From Latrodectus hesperus (Eukaryota; Arthropoda; Arachnida; Araneae; Theridiidae): DNA of 64,000 bases. Within the stretch, counting starts at the first letter, position 1. The number at the start of each line of letters is the position of its first letter. This document shows positions 39,295-54,735 of this stretch, piece after piece. Under the pieces are notes generated by a model. That model searched no databases and had not been told where the DNA came from. It worked only from the letters and a program-made list of their open reading frames with translations. The position numbers were made by a program, and so were the translations under genes. Location: contig CM075853.1 in the NCBI GenBank assembly GCA_037975125.1, positions 55,888,091 to 55,952,090 on the forward strand, given 5' to 3'.

Positions 39295-41313
39295 ATTTCA
39301 AAGAATGTCAGTTTACATATTTGCTTAAGCAAAAGATTTCTTTTTTGACAATGTTTAAATCAAACATTATTGAATACATTTAATAATATTAATAATCTGA
39401 AGTTATACTTTTTTAATACTTATAATTACATGTTTCTTTGAGTGGAATGATAATATCATATTAATATAATTAAAAATACATAAGAAGATAATGTAATGAC
39501 CATAAAGTGTTCTAAATAATACAATGTCTTTCATTCATTCTACAACGGAATAAATTACAAAACCCAATATAAATATTAAATTATTAAATATATGACTTAT
39601 TAAATGCAATTTTTTACATTTTATTACATATTTTTACATGCTGCATTAGACATTATGATAAAATACAATAAACAGTTAAAATATTATCATAATATATAAT
39701 TGTCAGATGATAGAACAAGCAAAAATATGGTGTACGAGTAAACATAGTTTGCATTTGATAATTATTTTGCAATAAAGAACACTTGTTAGAAAGTTTTTAA
39801 TCTAACTCATTTATAATGTACAATAAAAGGAGTTTTAAGTTTATTGATTAAAACAACAATAAATAAATTAGACTAAATTTAAATTTGTGAAAAGCATTAT
39901 TGTCATAGGAACTACATTATTCTCGCCATTCTAAACTAATAAAAATAAATTTATTCATAAAATATGCTTAATATTTTCATTATACACACGCACGTATAGA
40001 CATTGTGTTTTAAATACATAGTAAGTATGTTTATCAGTAAACTTTCCGTATATTAACATATTCTGTTTCATTCATGCTTCACAACTAAATGCAGCTTATT
40101 ATGTTCGTGTAATGTTAAAAAGCACATGCATTTTATCTTTCATAACTGCATGCATGAAAAGTATTATACTTTAAAAATTTATCTTATCTAATTTAATCTA
40201 TATACTAACTAGGATAAACAATATAAATTCAAAACAATTTGTAGTTTAACCTAAGAAAATAACCAAGACTGTAATAGAAAATTACACTTATAGCTTACTT
40301 GATTTTAAAATACATTCTTCAAAACTTTAAAAATCTACCAAATTTCAATATCAAATCACTATTATGTCATGAAAAGAAGTCCTTAATTTCAAAAAGTATG
40401 AACATTTATGTGAAATAAATATTAAGAAACAGCATTGATTAGAGTTAGATGACGCGTTTTAAAGTTATCAGAATGATTTATTAACGATTCTTTTACAGAT
40501 AGCAGATGCACATTGAATATGGTCCAAAAGCGAAAATCCCAAGTGTCGCGAGGGGAAGATGTCTTGAGGAGTTAAGCTGACAACATATTTCAAAAGACAA
40601 TGTAGCGTGACACTGGAAGCTCCAGCTTTGAGGGATGAAGTGCTATAGAAACAAATATTTTTTTTCTTTCTATTTTAGCTTTTCTGTTATGAAGCTGTAG
40701 GTTTTGTGCCATTCATATGTCATATTTAGATAGAAATGTTTCTGTTTGAAGTTTCGAGTTATAGAAAGAAAGTTACTTATAATTTGCACCACAAAGTTTT
40801 TATTTACGAATGAAATGCTATTCATAAATGTAATTTTCTATTCCATCGAAAATATAATTAATTTGAAGTATACTTTTATATTCAATGATGTGAAAAAGAA
40901 GTTAAAAAAACAATTTAACAAAAATAATTAACTATAAATTAATTAAAAAAAACAAGTAAAAGGAAACAATTTTTAAAAATTGAGAATTTTATACTTTAAT
41001 GATTAATTTTATTGCACTATATTTTTGCAGCTGACGATTATAAAGAAGAAATAAATATATAGGTTAATAAAATATATTAGCAAATTGTTGCTTAAAACTA
41101 AAATACTATTGACGTATCATGTTAGATAAAGATATATATGAGTAATTAAAGAGTATATATTTTCCAAGAAATTTAAATATTTATCTTAATATTTGGCATT
41201 TAAATGTTAAAATTTAAATCAACTTATGGAGCATTATCAAAATAAATACTTTTTTAGTTAAATACTTTGGGATACTACTGAAATAGATAATAAATTTGGA
41301 AAAGATTCTCACA
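39295..41313. other. AT-rich stretch with one GC-richer pocket
   Basis: At 40486-40640 a plus-strand acceptor-like TTCTTTTACAG is followed by a G+C-richer patch with about 25 sense codons (reads NMVQKRKSQVSRGEDVLRS, then TAA). It might be a small exon or a TE scrap. The rest is featureless. Confidence 0.35.
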
Positions 41314-41315
41314 TA

Positions 41316-42285
41316 CACTACTGCCATCCAAATTGCAACACCAAGAAATACAAGATATATAACAACAAAATTTAATTTGTAGATAACATGTTAACCAAGT
41401 ATCAAATGATTAAATTTATAGATTTCTGTGATGTGTGGTTCCTGACAAAATCAGTAGCCAGACTAGCTGATATTAATGCAGAATACTGCTGTCAGACATA
41501 TCAGCATTGATTCAAATAGACTTTGAATATTTTCTTGGGGTACAGCAGTCCAAGCAGTTTCCACACGCTGCCAAAGGTTATCTGGTGTGGCAGCTGGGGA
41601 TGTAATCTGTGTCAATCGTTGAGCAATTATGGACCACTGCTTTCTAACAATGAAAGATCCGGAGAATTAGCCCCCAAGGGAAGCAGTTCAATGTGGCAAC
41701 TGTAGTGGAATCCTTGGACAATGCGTGCTGCATGTGGTTGTGCACTATCCTGTTGAAATAAGACGGTGGGCAAGCGCTGAAAGTAAGGAAGGACAACTGG
41801 TTCCAACACCACAGAGATATAGCGCTGTCTATTTAAAGTACCGACAATACATACTAGAGAAGCGTGAGAGTGATATCCAATACCACCCCATATCATAATA
41901 CCTGGTGCAGGACCAGTGTGGCCGTGCATAACGCAGATTTGTTCATTATTCTCTCTCCATAGTATCTCCAGACTCGAATCCTATCATCATGGTGTTGCAG
42001 ACAGAAGCATGTTTCGTCAGTAAAAGCAATTCCATTACATTCTACCGGTCACATCCTTCTTTCATCGCACTATTGATGGCGGAGACGTCTATGGTTGTGC
42101 ATTATGGGTAGATGAAGCAATGCACATCTTGCTGACAGACAATCCAACTTTAATCGGCATAGAATGATAGCGCAAGCACTGGATGATGCGTTACAGACTG
42201 AATGTGCTGTGCTGCGGTTCGTGATGTGGCTGAGGGATTCGTCATTGCCATGCGCACAATTTGCCTGTCATCAAGCTTCCAGTCA
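41316..42285 (-). pseudogene. Tc1-like transposon remnant with transposase, 5' part cut off
   Basis: The terminal end CACTACTGCCATCCAAATTG at 41316, preceded by TA, is typical of Tc1 elements. Reading back on the minus strand from about 42285: DDRQIVRMAMTNPSATSRTA (helix-turn-helix region), HNHRRLRHQ, FTDETCFCLQHHDDRIRVWR with the first Asp, GIMIWGGIGYHSHASLV, VLFQQDSAQPHAARIVQ with the second Asp, and LGANSPDLSLLESSGP with the Glu. Several frame breaks. The N-terminal end and other terminal repeat are missing because LINE sequence abuts at about 42285. Confidence 0.9.
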
Positions 42286-43821
42286 AATAGATCAACAGAC
42301 CAAGCAATATCCAAAGCAATAGACCTTATCATACTGAATCAGGACAATGAATTATATACTACCTTTATCAGTCTGGACATTTAGCAGGCATTTGACTCTT
42401 TGTGGTGGTCTGGTCTCATGCATGCCTTTATTAAAACTGCTGCCCCACCCAATATAACAAACTGTAATTTCAGTTTCTTAAGACAACGTAAACTTCAGGC
42501 ACTTAGCGACTCAGGATTAGTCAGCATTGAGCAAACAAGAGGATGTCCCCAGGGATCCATTGGTGGTCCGATTCTATGGATCATCTATTACAACGGAATC
42601 TTTACTACAAAATGCCCCCCTCCCACACCAAAATTTATGCCTTCGCTGATGACACTCTGCTTGTCATTAATCGTAAACCAAAATAATTAATTAAAAAGAA
42701 TTGTAATAAATAATTGCAATTGTTCTCCTCAGTATGCCAACAGCTTAAACGTACTGTCTCTTCACCCAAATCTAGAGTTACGATCATCGGTACAAAGAAT
42801 AAGAGACCTAAATCCAATCCAAAAATTACTCTTAATGGTGAAAACCTGAAGCATATCCGCTGTCTCAAATAGCTCGGTGTGGACATTGATACTAAGCTTT
42901 CGTTCTTTCCGCATCTGCGATCTATTAAAGCTAAATTTATTTTGATCGCACAAAGGCTGAAAGCGATGATTAGACTGCAATGGGGACTTAAAGGAAGAAC
43001 CACTAAGGTAATTTACCTCCCCATAGTAGAAAAAATGATTACGTACGGCTGCTCCGTCTGGGCGTTTCCATTGACTAGCAGGAAAATCAAGCTCCTCAAC
43101 AACATCCAAGGATTCTTCTTTCTCCTTATCATCGGGGACTTCAAGACTACCTCGATAGCGGCTCCAGCCACCATCGCTGGTCTCCCAACACTTCACTTCA
43201 AAGATGAAAAATAAGCATATAGAACCCAGATTCTGCAAATTCGCAAGAGTGTTGCAATTGACGAAAAGTGGTTTACACCCACCAGTTTTGAGATGCCTGT
43301 TCACAAAGACACGGTTCACCCAGTCAATAGGCTTAAAAATACTCGAATTATCAGCTTGCAGAACACCCCCTCATGCTTGTATCCTATCGTTCACATAGCT
43401 GAAGAACTGCATTATTACACTGTTGGTTCCAAGCATGACGCTGCAGTGGTAGCGGCCTTTGTGGTTCTCGAGGGAGACAGAGAGTTACACTCAACACAGT
43501 TGAAATTGTGAACAGACAATTCGGTCTTTCAGTATAAAGCACTGGCCTTATTATCGGCCTTAAACCATGCACTGGATGCCTCTCATTCATTAACCACCAT
43601 TTGGATGGACAGCTTGTCTGTTTTAATGGCATTCCACAACCCAATTCACACATCCCTTCTTATCAAAGCCATACAATGAAAACTCCACCAACAATCTATT
43701 TAAATCCGTCTCTCCTGGGTAAAAGCACATGTTGGAAACGTGGTAAATGAGTTGGCAGATCAAAGAGCAAAGGAAGCAGAGGTGAATGATAATATCACAC
43801 AAATTGACCCACCACTTCCGC
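42286..43821 (+). pseudogene. Non-LTR retrotransposon (LINE) ORF2: reverse transcriptase and RNase H
   Basis: Plus-strand pieces in order: NRSTDQAISKAIDLI, SLDI-stop-QAFDSLWW (first catalytic Asp region), RGCPQGSIGGPILW, KIYAFADDTLLV with the catalytic Asp pair, then LGVDIDTKLSFFPHL and a thumb/connection region, and RNase H words including WVKAHVGN and ELADQRAKEAE. R1/I-group LINEs have this order and an RNase H domain. There are at least four stops or frameshifts (near 42380, 42690, 42870 and 43215). The endonuclease and the 3' end are absent: the 5' side joins the Tc1 remnant and the 3' side runs into (TA)n at 43822. Confidence 0.88.
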
Positions 43822-45890
<2,069 letters not shown>

Positions 45891-46008
45891 TAATATGTGT
45901 TTTATTATATAGTTAATTCTCATGCTGAGAATTAGTGGTTAATAATATCATTAACAGACACTTGAAAAGACTCAAGGTTCATATTTAGTTAATTAAGTTA
46001 ATTACACA

Positions 46009-46184
46009 TTCATTTGGAATAACACTACTATTATAATTTACAGATTTATTTAGAATAACACAAATAAAATTTTCAGGTTAACTTGGACTAACAAATACTA
46101 ATTTAGAGCTTAATTTGGAATAACATAAATAATAATTTACAGAGTAATTTGGTATAACACAAGTAATAACTTACACAAATGAAA
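46009..46184. repeat. Degenerate tandem repeat, 30-45 bp units
   Basis: Four or five imperfect units built on TTTGGAATAACA followed by A/T-rich and TTTACAG words. Unit lengths vary. It lies directly before the GC-richer LTR-like block. Confidence 0.6.
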
Positions 46185-46189
46185 CTTAC

Positions 46190-46640
46190 GAAGTAGACTG
46201 AGAAAGCCGGTATAGCCCACGTGGGCAACGCTTAATGTCGCACCGTATAAAAAGAAAACGCGGCGTTACTCTGCTGCCTCTTTTTCCGTCTCTAGGGATT
46301 TTGTAGAAGTGTTACAGCAGCGGCAGAAGTATCGTATAACTCGGTTCACCCCTGCAGACAGTCTTTCGTATTTTTCGAGGAATTCCTCTCACACTGCTCC
46401 AATCCCAGCCTTTTTCCCTGGCAACTCCACGTGTCCGGCACTGCTCTATCACCGATCTAGTCTCGGGTCTTCTCTCAGGCAGCTCCACGCGCTTTTTGCT
46501 CCAATATCTCTCCGAAAAAAACTCGACTTCTCTTCCTCCCTTGCTGGAGCCAAAACCGGTTCCTGGCCATCTCCTTACTTTACTTCGCCATGTGCTTTCC
46601 ACATGAATATACGCAATGTCCCCTTACAAATAAATCTATT
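46190..46640. other. GC-richer LTR-like block
   Basis: A sharp rise in G+C with TATAAAAAG at about 46246 on plus, many pyrimidine runs, and an ACAAATAAATC near 46635. It has the look of an LTR or leader. It lies on the 3' side of the minus-strand Gypsy pol at 46951-49011, where a 3' LTR belongs, but no second copy is present, TG...CA ends are not clear, and the TATA points the other way. The plus-strand open frame of 142 codons (46309-46737) is Ser/Pro/Leu-rich without a known motif. Confidence 0.4.
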
Positions 46641-46950
46641 TTCCAACCATAGGAAAATTAAATTATATTCATTTGTGGTCAGCACAAATACTCCCGTCCT
46701 CTCAGGAAAATTTTTTTTTGAATTATTTTATATTTAATTTAGCTTTTATGACAAACTATACAGAGAAGAGGAGTTCAAATTCACACTCACACAAGATATA
46801 TACAAAAATATAATCGTTTATACATGTTTATCACAAAAATATGTTCCAATATTATGCCTGTGTACGTACTTTTCCTGCAAATATTGTTTTTAAATTTTCC
46901 TCACATTTATTTTAGGACTAAGACACAAGCAACATACTACCATTACTCAT

Positions 46951-49011
46951 TTAGCAGCGTGGTACTACACCATTAACACATCTCCAGAGGTTACACTTTT
47001 GAGTATTATTTGGTCGTAAATATATTCCTATTGATATTGGTATATCGATACCTTCCATACTGGATACCTGTCTCGAAGGTTCACACTCAGAAAAGTAAAT
47101 TTTGGAATTTGGTTTCTCATCTTGTGTGTCTACTATTTCTTGCTCTCCAGACTCGTTTCCGGCTGCATTGTATATTAAGCAATTTTGCCTAGTGGTCATT
47201 GGTTATAAATTTTTGATATGAGCTACTCGTACATATTTCGCATTTCTTGTATGTTGGATCTGTACAACCACTGGTGAGTGTAACATTATAACTTTGAAGG
47301 GGCCTTCATTATGCTTATAGAGTTTCCGACAACGGCCCGGTTTAATTGCTGGATTGAACCAGTAAACTAAGTCACCAATCTTTATGTCTTTATTTTTACT
47401 GACCTTATCTCTAGGCATTTCTCTTTATTGGTCGCTGTCTCTAAATTGTCTTTCACTGATCATATGACGAGTATAATTCCGATAAAAGTGAATTGGCATA
47501 TTCATAATTATTAGCGTAAGAAAATTGATTTCCATCTCTTAAAACCTTTTACGGTAAGGAAAACTCTCTCCCAAAGACTAAAAATGCTAGAGAAAAATTG
47601 GTAGACTCATGAACTGTTGCTTTATATGCTAGCAGAGCAAAAAGAACTTTTCTGTCCCAGTCAGAGTGTGCGCTATTCACTATGTGACTCAGTGCATTAC
47701 CTTTAGTAGCGTAAGCTCTCTATGCATCCGTTAGATTATGGCCACCACGCCACCGTATCAATTTTCTGTATACCTAACGCGCTATAGACCATTTTCATTC
47801 CGTCACTTATTAAATTAATCCTTCTGTCAGAGACAAGTTTACTTGAAGTACCGTAACGACAAATGAATTGCATTAGAACTTCTGCTACGATTTCACTACT
47901 AGTAGCTGATACTGGAAATGCATCAACCCATCTTGTAAAATAATCTGGAAAGTGATTAAAAATCTGTTTCCTTTTTCTGTAATCGGCAGAGGATCAACAA
48001 CATCAATTGCAACTTTTTTTAACGAACCGGAAGGAATGGGTATACGCTGTAAGGGTGCTGCAATTTTTGGCTTATGGGCCCTTCTTTCTAGATAGCTGGT
48101 ACATGATTTAATCCAATTCATTGTGTGTGTAAGGAGCTTTGCCCAATAAAATCGTTCTCTTATTATAATTAGAGTTTTCTTAACTTCTGGGTGATGCGCT
48201 AAGGAGGAATCGTGGTAAATTTTGAATAAGTTTTTTTATTAACATTTGAGGGATAACGTACTTTAGTTTTTCCGGTTTGGGTTTATTTCCTTCTGTGCAC
48301 ATTAATATTCCATTTTTTTCGAAAAAATGTAGTTTAAGAGGATAAACCGGTTTAATAGTGCCTTTCATATTCGTTGATACTTGGTATCTGTTTCTTGCGC
48401 TTTTCTTAGTTGATCAAGAGTGATATTAGAAATACCTAAACATATCTCAAGCGGGCTGACATGGAAAAATAGCTGCCCCTCTACTGTCTCCACATGGGAA
48501 ATATTTCGAGACATAAAATCTGAGACACTGTTTATCTTATCTGTGACATATTTTATTTCGAACTGAAATTGTGACATTGACAAAGTCCATCGAGCAATGC
48601 GGCAGAATGAATCTTTCACTTTCATAGAAGTAGCTAAAGGGGCATGATCAATATATATGTGAAATTTACGCCCTAACAAGTACTGCCTAAAATAATTAGT
48701 AAAATGTACTATTGCCAAAGTTTCTCTTTCCGTTACTGAATATTTCATTTCTACTTGATTTAATTTTCTACTACAGAAGGCTACTGGCTTGGGGAAACCT
48801 GAATTGTCTAACTGGGCCAACACACAGCCAATTGCTGCATTACTCTAGCGTCGGTATAAATATGAAAATCTTTCTCCATATCTGGTAGCTTCAAGCAAGT
48901 CTTTTCTACGACGGCCAATTTCAATTCAAAAAAATCTTTTTTCACCTCTTCTATTACTGTATGTATTTTTCTACTATTGTGAGTATTTTCATCTATAGTT
49001 AGTATTTTCAT
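46951..49011 (-). pseudogene. Ty3/Gypsy-type pol remnant: RNase H, integrase
   Basis: Old LTR-retroelement pol on the minus strand. In order: end of the RT/RNase H connection (FHIYTDA near 48880), RNase H with FCSRKLNQVEMKYSVTERE (about 48760), an integrase zinc finger in which the last Cys is replaced (HDSSLAHHPEV then SCTSYL), the integrase core from VAIDVVDPLPITEKGN (about 48010) through LVSDRRINLI and SNGCIE, then a C-terminal GPF-type module (RCRKLYKHNEGPFKVIML, about 47310), and an acidic tail to 46951. Frames are broken at least five times, so it is inactive. Gag, protease and most of RT are absent. Only the domain order is described here. Confidence 0.88.
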
Positions 49012-50081
<1,070 letters not shown>

Positions 50082-50082
50082 T

Positions 50083-50166
<84 letters not shown>
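50082..50166. repeat. (TA)n microsatellite
   Basis: About 85 bp of TA with one phase break near 50093. Confidence 0.97.
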
Positions 50167-50169
<3 letters not shown>

Positions 50170-51475
50170 ATATAAACTCACTTCAATTTATATGAATTAT
50201 TACTGTGAAATTAATTATCCAAAAAATAAAATTGTTAAGACACACATTTCCTTATAATTTTTCAATTCCTTCAAAATGAAAGAGTTTCAACTTTGTTTAT
50301 GCGAATCAAAAAAGAAGACATGTATTACGATGTAACATGAATCCTTATAAACCCTTTTAAACTTTTTCGTATCTCTCAAAACATCTTATTAACTTCTAAA
50401 ATAAGCTTTCGCAGTTTATTAGATGTACAAGTACTAATCTCAGTTGTGTGAGAAATGCAAAAAAATTTCATTTGATATATTTGAATTACTTGATCGAAGC
50501 TTAAAACTTTTAATTCGGGAAGATTATTTCTCCATTTATAGGTATTATAATAGTTCTTTATTGAGAAAAGACAATATTTAAATGTATTGCTAGTCTATAT
50601 ATAAAAGTGTTTTACGTCAAATATGTAAATTGCATATTCATTTGAAATTAATTTCCTTCAGAGATTTTCTTCATGTTATTAATATTACGGAACGATGAAA
50701 AATCATGAAATACATATAGAAATTCAGAAATAATTGTTATGTTTTTAATATATCTTTCATTCATATGTTTCAGTAATATGATTATGAACTATATAATTTA
50801 TCAAAGTACTCAAAATCATATAAATAAGAAGATATTGAGGGATGAAATTTTAAAGGTTTGATAAAACAGAGATAAATTATTACAAAAAATATAAAAAATA
50901 TCCAATTAATATTTTAATAAATTTTATAATTTGCTGTACAAAGCACTTTAAACTAAGACACTAATGCTTTTCTTTAAGTTATAAATTATCAGATCTATTT
51001 CTGATAATTTATATTGCTATTAGTTAAAATTTGTTTTTCAATTATATTTTGCATTTATTAACATATATGTGAAAGCTCCATTTGTTGGTCATAGAATATG
51101 TTTCAATAAGCGTCTTTAACAGTAAATGAATTAACAAAGAAAAACAACTAATTAATTAAATTTTTTGTGGTGCATGCGACCGTTTTAGTATGTTTTTACA
51201 ATATAATAAGTTATTGTAAGAAACTGAAAAATGTTTCCATTAAGATCGTGAAAAGTTAGCTCAAGTTAGTGTATAATGCATATACAAAATAATAAAGAAT
51301 CTTTTCTTATATGTGAGACCCTAGTTGTCCATATGCTCAGCAAATTGAACCAAGGTTGTATGTATAAAAACTAACTTTAAATTTTTCTAAAAACATATTA
51401 TTTTACATTTCAAATATTAAATGTATGTACATCAGTGAGGAAAAAACACAATAATAGATGGTAGACTCTCCCACT
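50167..51475. other. AT-rich non-coding stretch
   Basis: No feature recognised. Confidence 0.6.
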
Positions 51476-52430
51476 CCGAGGGTTGCTTCAAAATTTTATG
51501 GATGATGAACAATGGTATTTTCTTCTATTTTGCTTGGAGAAGACCTGTAATTTCCTTGCCAGATTTTGAACAGTGTTGCCAACTCATCCCAGAGATATTT
51601 TATAGGATTCAAGTCTGAATTCTCTCAATGAATTCCGATTGAATCTGGCTTGGTCCACTGAATTGCCAGCGTTGACAACCGATAGGTACAGAACAGGGCC
51701 TCTTCTTCTCGTTGTTGTTGTATTGTCAGTATATAAATTCATAGGGACATCGCAACATGACAAGTGGTGTTGTAATCCTTGCATAACAATAATCTATCAA
51801 ATGAAAATACCATAGCTAAAAAAGCATATTGTTTTTTGCATTAGATGAGCAAGATTAGGCTTTGAGATTATCATGAATTGGTATCAAGGCTAGTAATCCA
51901 TACCAAGAGAAAAATCATCAGACACTAATTCTATCTCCATCAATCTTCAACGTAGTCGCAATTCATTCTGGCGAATTGCGTTATGTAGTCATTACCAAAC
52001 CTAGACTCTGTCATCCAACTAGTGGAGATAATAAATCTAGCTTTTGCACCCCAAGAAACATGTTTCTCTTCATCTATGGTAAATTTTCGAAGATCCCTGT
52101 CAAGTGAGCAGCATGATTGAAAGTTTCAAAAGCTTATGCGCTGCACCATAAGCCTTAAAAAAACCCAACAATTGTGTTTTCTCAAATGGTATATCAAAAC
52201 AATATTCCCAAATACTTGCTGAAATTCCGGGAACTTGTGTCCTGTAATTTCTTTAGTGCTCGTTTTTTTCGGTCTGTATCTCCTAATTCCGTATGCTTAC
52301 CAGCTTGAGACCAATTAGGACAATCTTCACACACCTTCCATTTCTTAATCACAATAGCCACTGTCGATTTTAAGAAACTTAACTTACTGAAAGACCGTAA
52401 ATTTTGGCCATTTATATAAAATCCTGCAAT
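51476..52430 (-). pseudogene. Highly decayed Tc1-like transposase
   Basis: Read on minus: STVAIVIKKWKVCEDC then SQAGKHTELGDTDRKKRALK (about 52390-52250) is the helix-turn-helix region with its usual 'AGR/K-x-x-x-L' turn. A very broken middle follows, with only scraps such as WMTESRF (about 52010). Then DYNTTCHVAMSL (about 51770), the second-Asp region, and NSDLNPIKYLWDELATL (about 51610), the third-residue region, in which the catalytic Glu has become Lys. At least six stops or frame changes. Near-full length, about 950 bp, so this is an old full copy rather than a fragment. Terminal repeats not found. Confidence 0.7.
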
Positions 52431-52563
52431 TATGGCTTTTCAGAAGTGATATAGATCTGAATTTCCCAGCATCTTGTTTACCAGAAATGCCAATTCTGCT
52501 TTTTCTACGCAATGTTTAAATGGAAAGGGTATAACGTACCACACATATACTCATTTGAATGGC

Positions 52564-52719
<156 letters not shown>

Positions 52720-54551
52720 CATTTATTGATAGAAAGTGAAATAAATAATTTGTTAACTACCATGATATTTGAACAGCTTAAAGATGAAAATATACTTCAT
52801 TAATATGAATCAATTTTGTTTTTACAGGAAAACAATGAAGTACTTATTTGAACACCTATAGGAAATAAAGTATATAATTTTTATTTGAATATTTATTTAA
52901 AATATAATTCTTTTAAATGATAACTATGGAAATCTTTGACATATGTTTTAAAATTCCTTTGATAAAACTCTATGATGAACTCCACATTAAGCGAAAGAAA
53001 CCAACAAAAATACTAATTGATTGGCATAGTGTTACAATTATTTTGAAGACATTTTTCTTGTTTTAAATTTAAGTTATTTTAATTTTTATAATTAAGTTGA
53101 TTAAATTCAACAAAATGTGTGTTAAATTTAAAATTTAACAAATGAAACAATAATCAATAGAAACATAAATGACATTGCTTAATTTAAATTTATTTTATTT
53201 TTTCATTATTGGAATATTGAAGACATAGCTTGTTCCTGGACATATGAACTTGTATTTAAGCAAATGAATTTAAACCGTGTTGATTGTTACTTTGATTTGT
53301 TATTTACTTTTAGTTTGTTAATTTTATTACTAAGAGATACTTCTATAGCTTAATATTCTTATAATCCAAATAATGAAATTGATTTGGCTTAAAAGTAATT
53401 TTACTGACGTAATGTAATTATTATATTTATTGCTTCTGTGGCTTTAAAAATAATGCAAACGTAATTATAATGATAATACAAATTATGACACAGTTATTAA
53501 AATGTAAATATACTGGAAATTATTATAATGTAAGCACTTGAAACAATACTAAATATGAAATTAACAATTATACAAATTTTAAAGTTAAGTTAAATAAAAT
53601 TTTTATAATTCCTATATCTACTTTAAGCAAAATAAATGAAATGATTCTTTCAATATACAAGTGAAAAGGTTATTATAAAATAGAAATTTTTCTTATGAAA
53701 AAAACATATTATGTGAATTTATTATTCAACAATTAGTATATAGGTTCAGGATACAATGCTAAATATAATGTCCCTTAATGATCCGCCATTTATATGATAT
53801 CCAACAATTAAGAAGTCAGACAACTATGAATTTCATGGCATCTTGCATGCGAGTATTGTCAATTCTGTTTCCAAACAATATACAAATATAGAAGGCCTAA
53901 GGTAGATAAATACCTTAGATATCCTTACATGCATGAATGTCTAATTATTTATTAGTAAACAGTGTATGTAAGAAATTTTCATATCCATTGTATATTTTGC
54001 AGCAGAATCAAACTACTTTTCTACAAATAACCATAGTTTTTTTTTATGAAAATATCACGTCAATTTAATAATTGACGTAAAAAAACTGAAGCAGCTAAGT
54101 CTAAACTTTCTGTTTTAAAAATTACTTTTCTAAAACACTTTTATAATTACATTAATTATTTTTATTTAAATATCGTATTGTTCCAATTAATACATTTTAA
54201 TATAAAATATTTTCAATTAAACATTTTTTTTTATTTTGCAATTTTTATCAGAGATAAGGACATTTTAAATATAAGATTTCAAACTTCTGTTTATACAATT
54301 AAAACTCTTTAAATCTATTAATATTTTTTCATTTTTAATCTAATATTCAATAAATCAGTTACGAAACTTTTTATTTATTAATTTCTTTAGTTTCCATATG
54401 TTTTTTCTCATTTATTGGGTTTCTCGTTTAACGATTGTGTGTAACATACTTTACTCTATATCATGTTCAAGATATTTTGAATTACTTGGAAAATATTATT
54501 CTTTTTTATAACAGACCGCTTTCTTTTTCAGTTTGTGGAGGATTTTAATAC
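52720..54551. other. AT-rich non-coding stretch
   Basis: No feature recognised. Confidence 0.6.
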
Positions 54552-54735
54552 ATTATGTTCTATTTAAAATATTTTGGGAAATTTTCTTATACCAGATGAA
54601 AGATTAAAACGTTTTAATACTTGTTTTGATATTTAGGAAATTATATTCGATATTAAGAATATTTTCAGCAAAGTTTCTGACATCAGATGAAGAATTAAAA
54701 CGTTTTAACACTCGTTTCATGACATTTTCCATGTT
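54552..54735. repeat. Diverged tandem duplication, unit about 88 bp
   Basis: Two adjacent units, starting ATTATGTTCTATTTAAAATA (54552) and ATTATATTCGATATTAAGAA (54640). They share CAGATGAA...ATTAAAACGTTTTAA. They differ at perhaps 20-25 percent of positions, so the duplication is old. Confidence 0.75.

Noticed and set aside
46309..46737. 142-codon plus-strand frame as a host protein
   Set aside because: Ser/Pro/Leu-rich with no domain, opposite strand equally open, and located in an LTR-like block.
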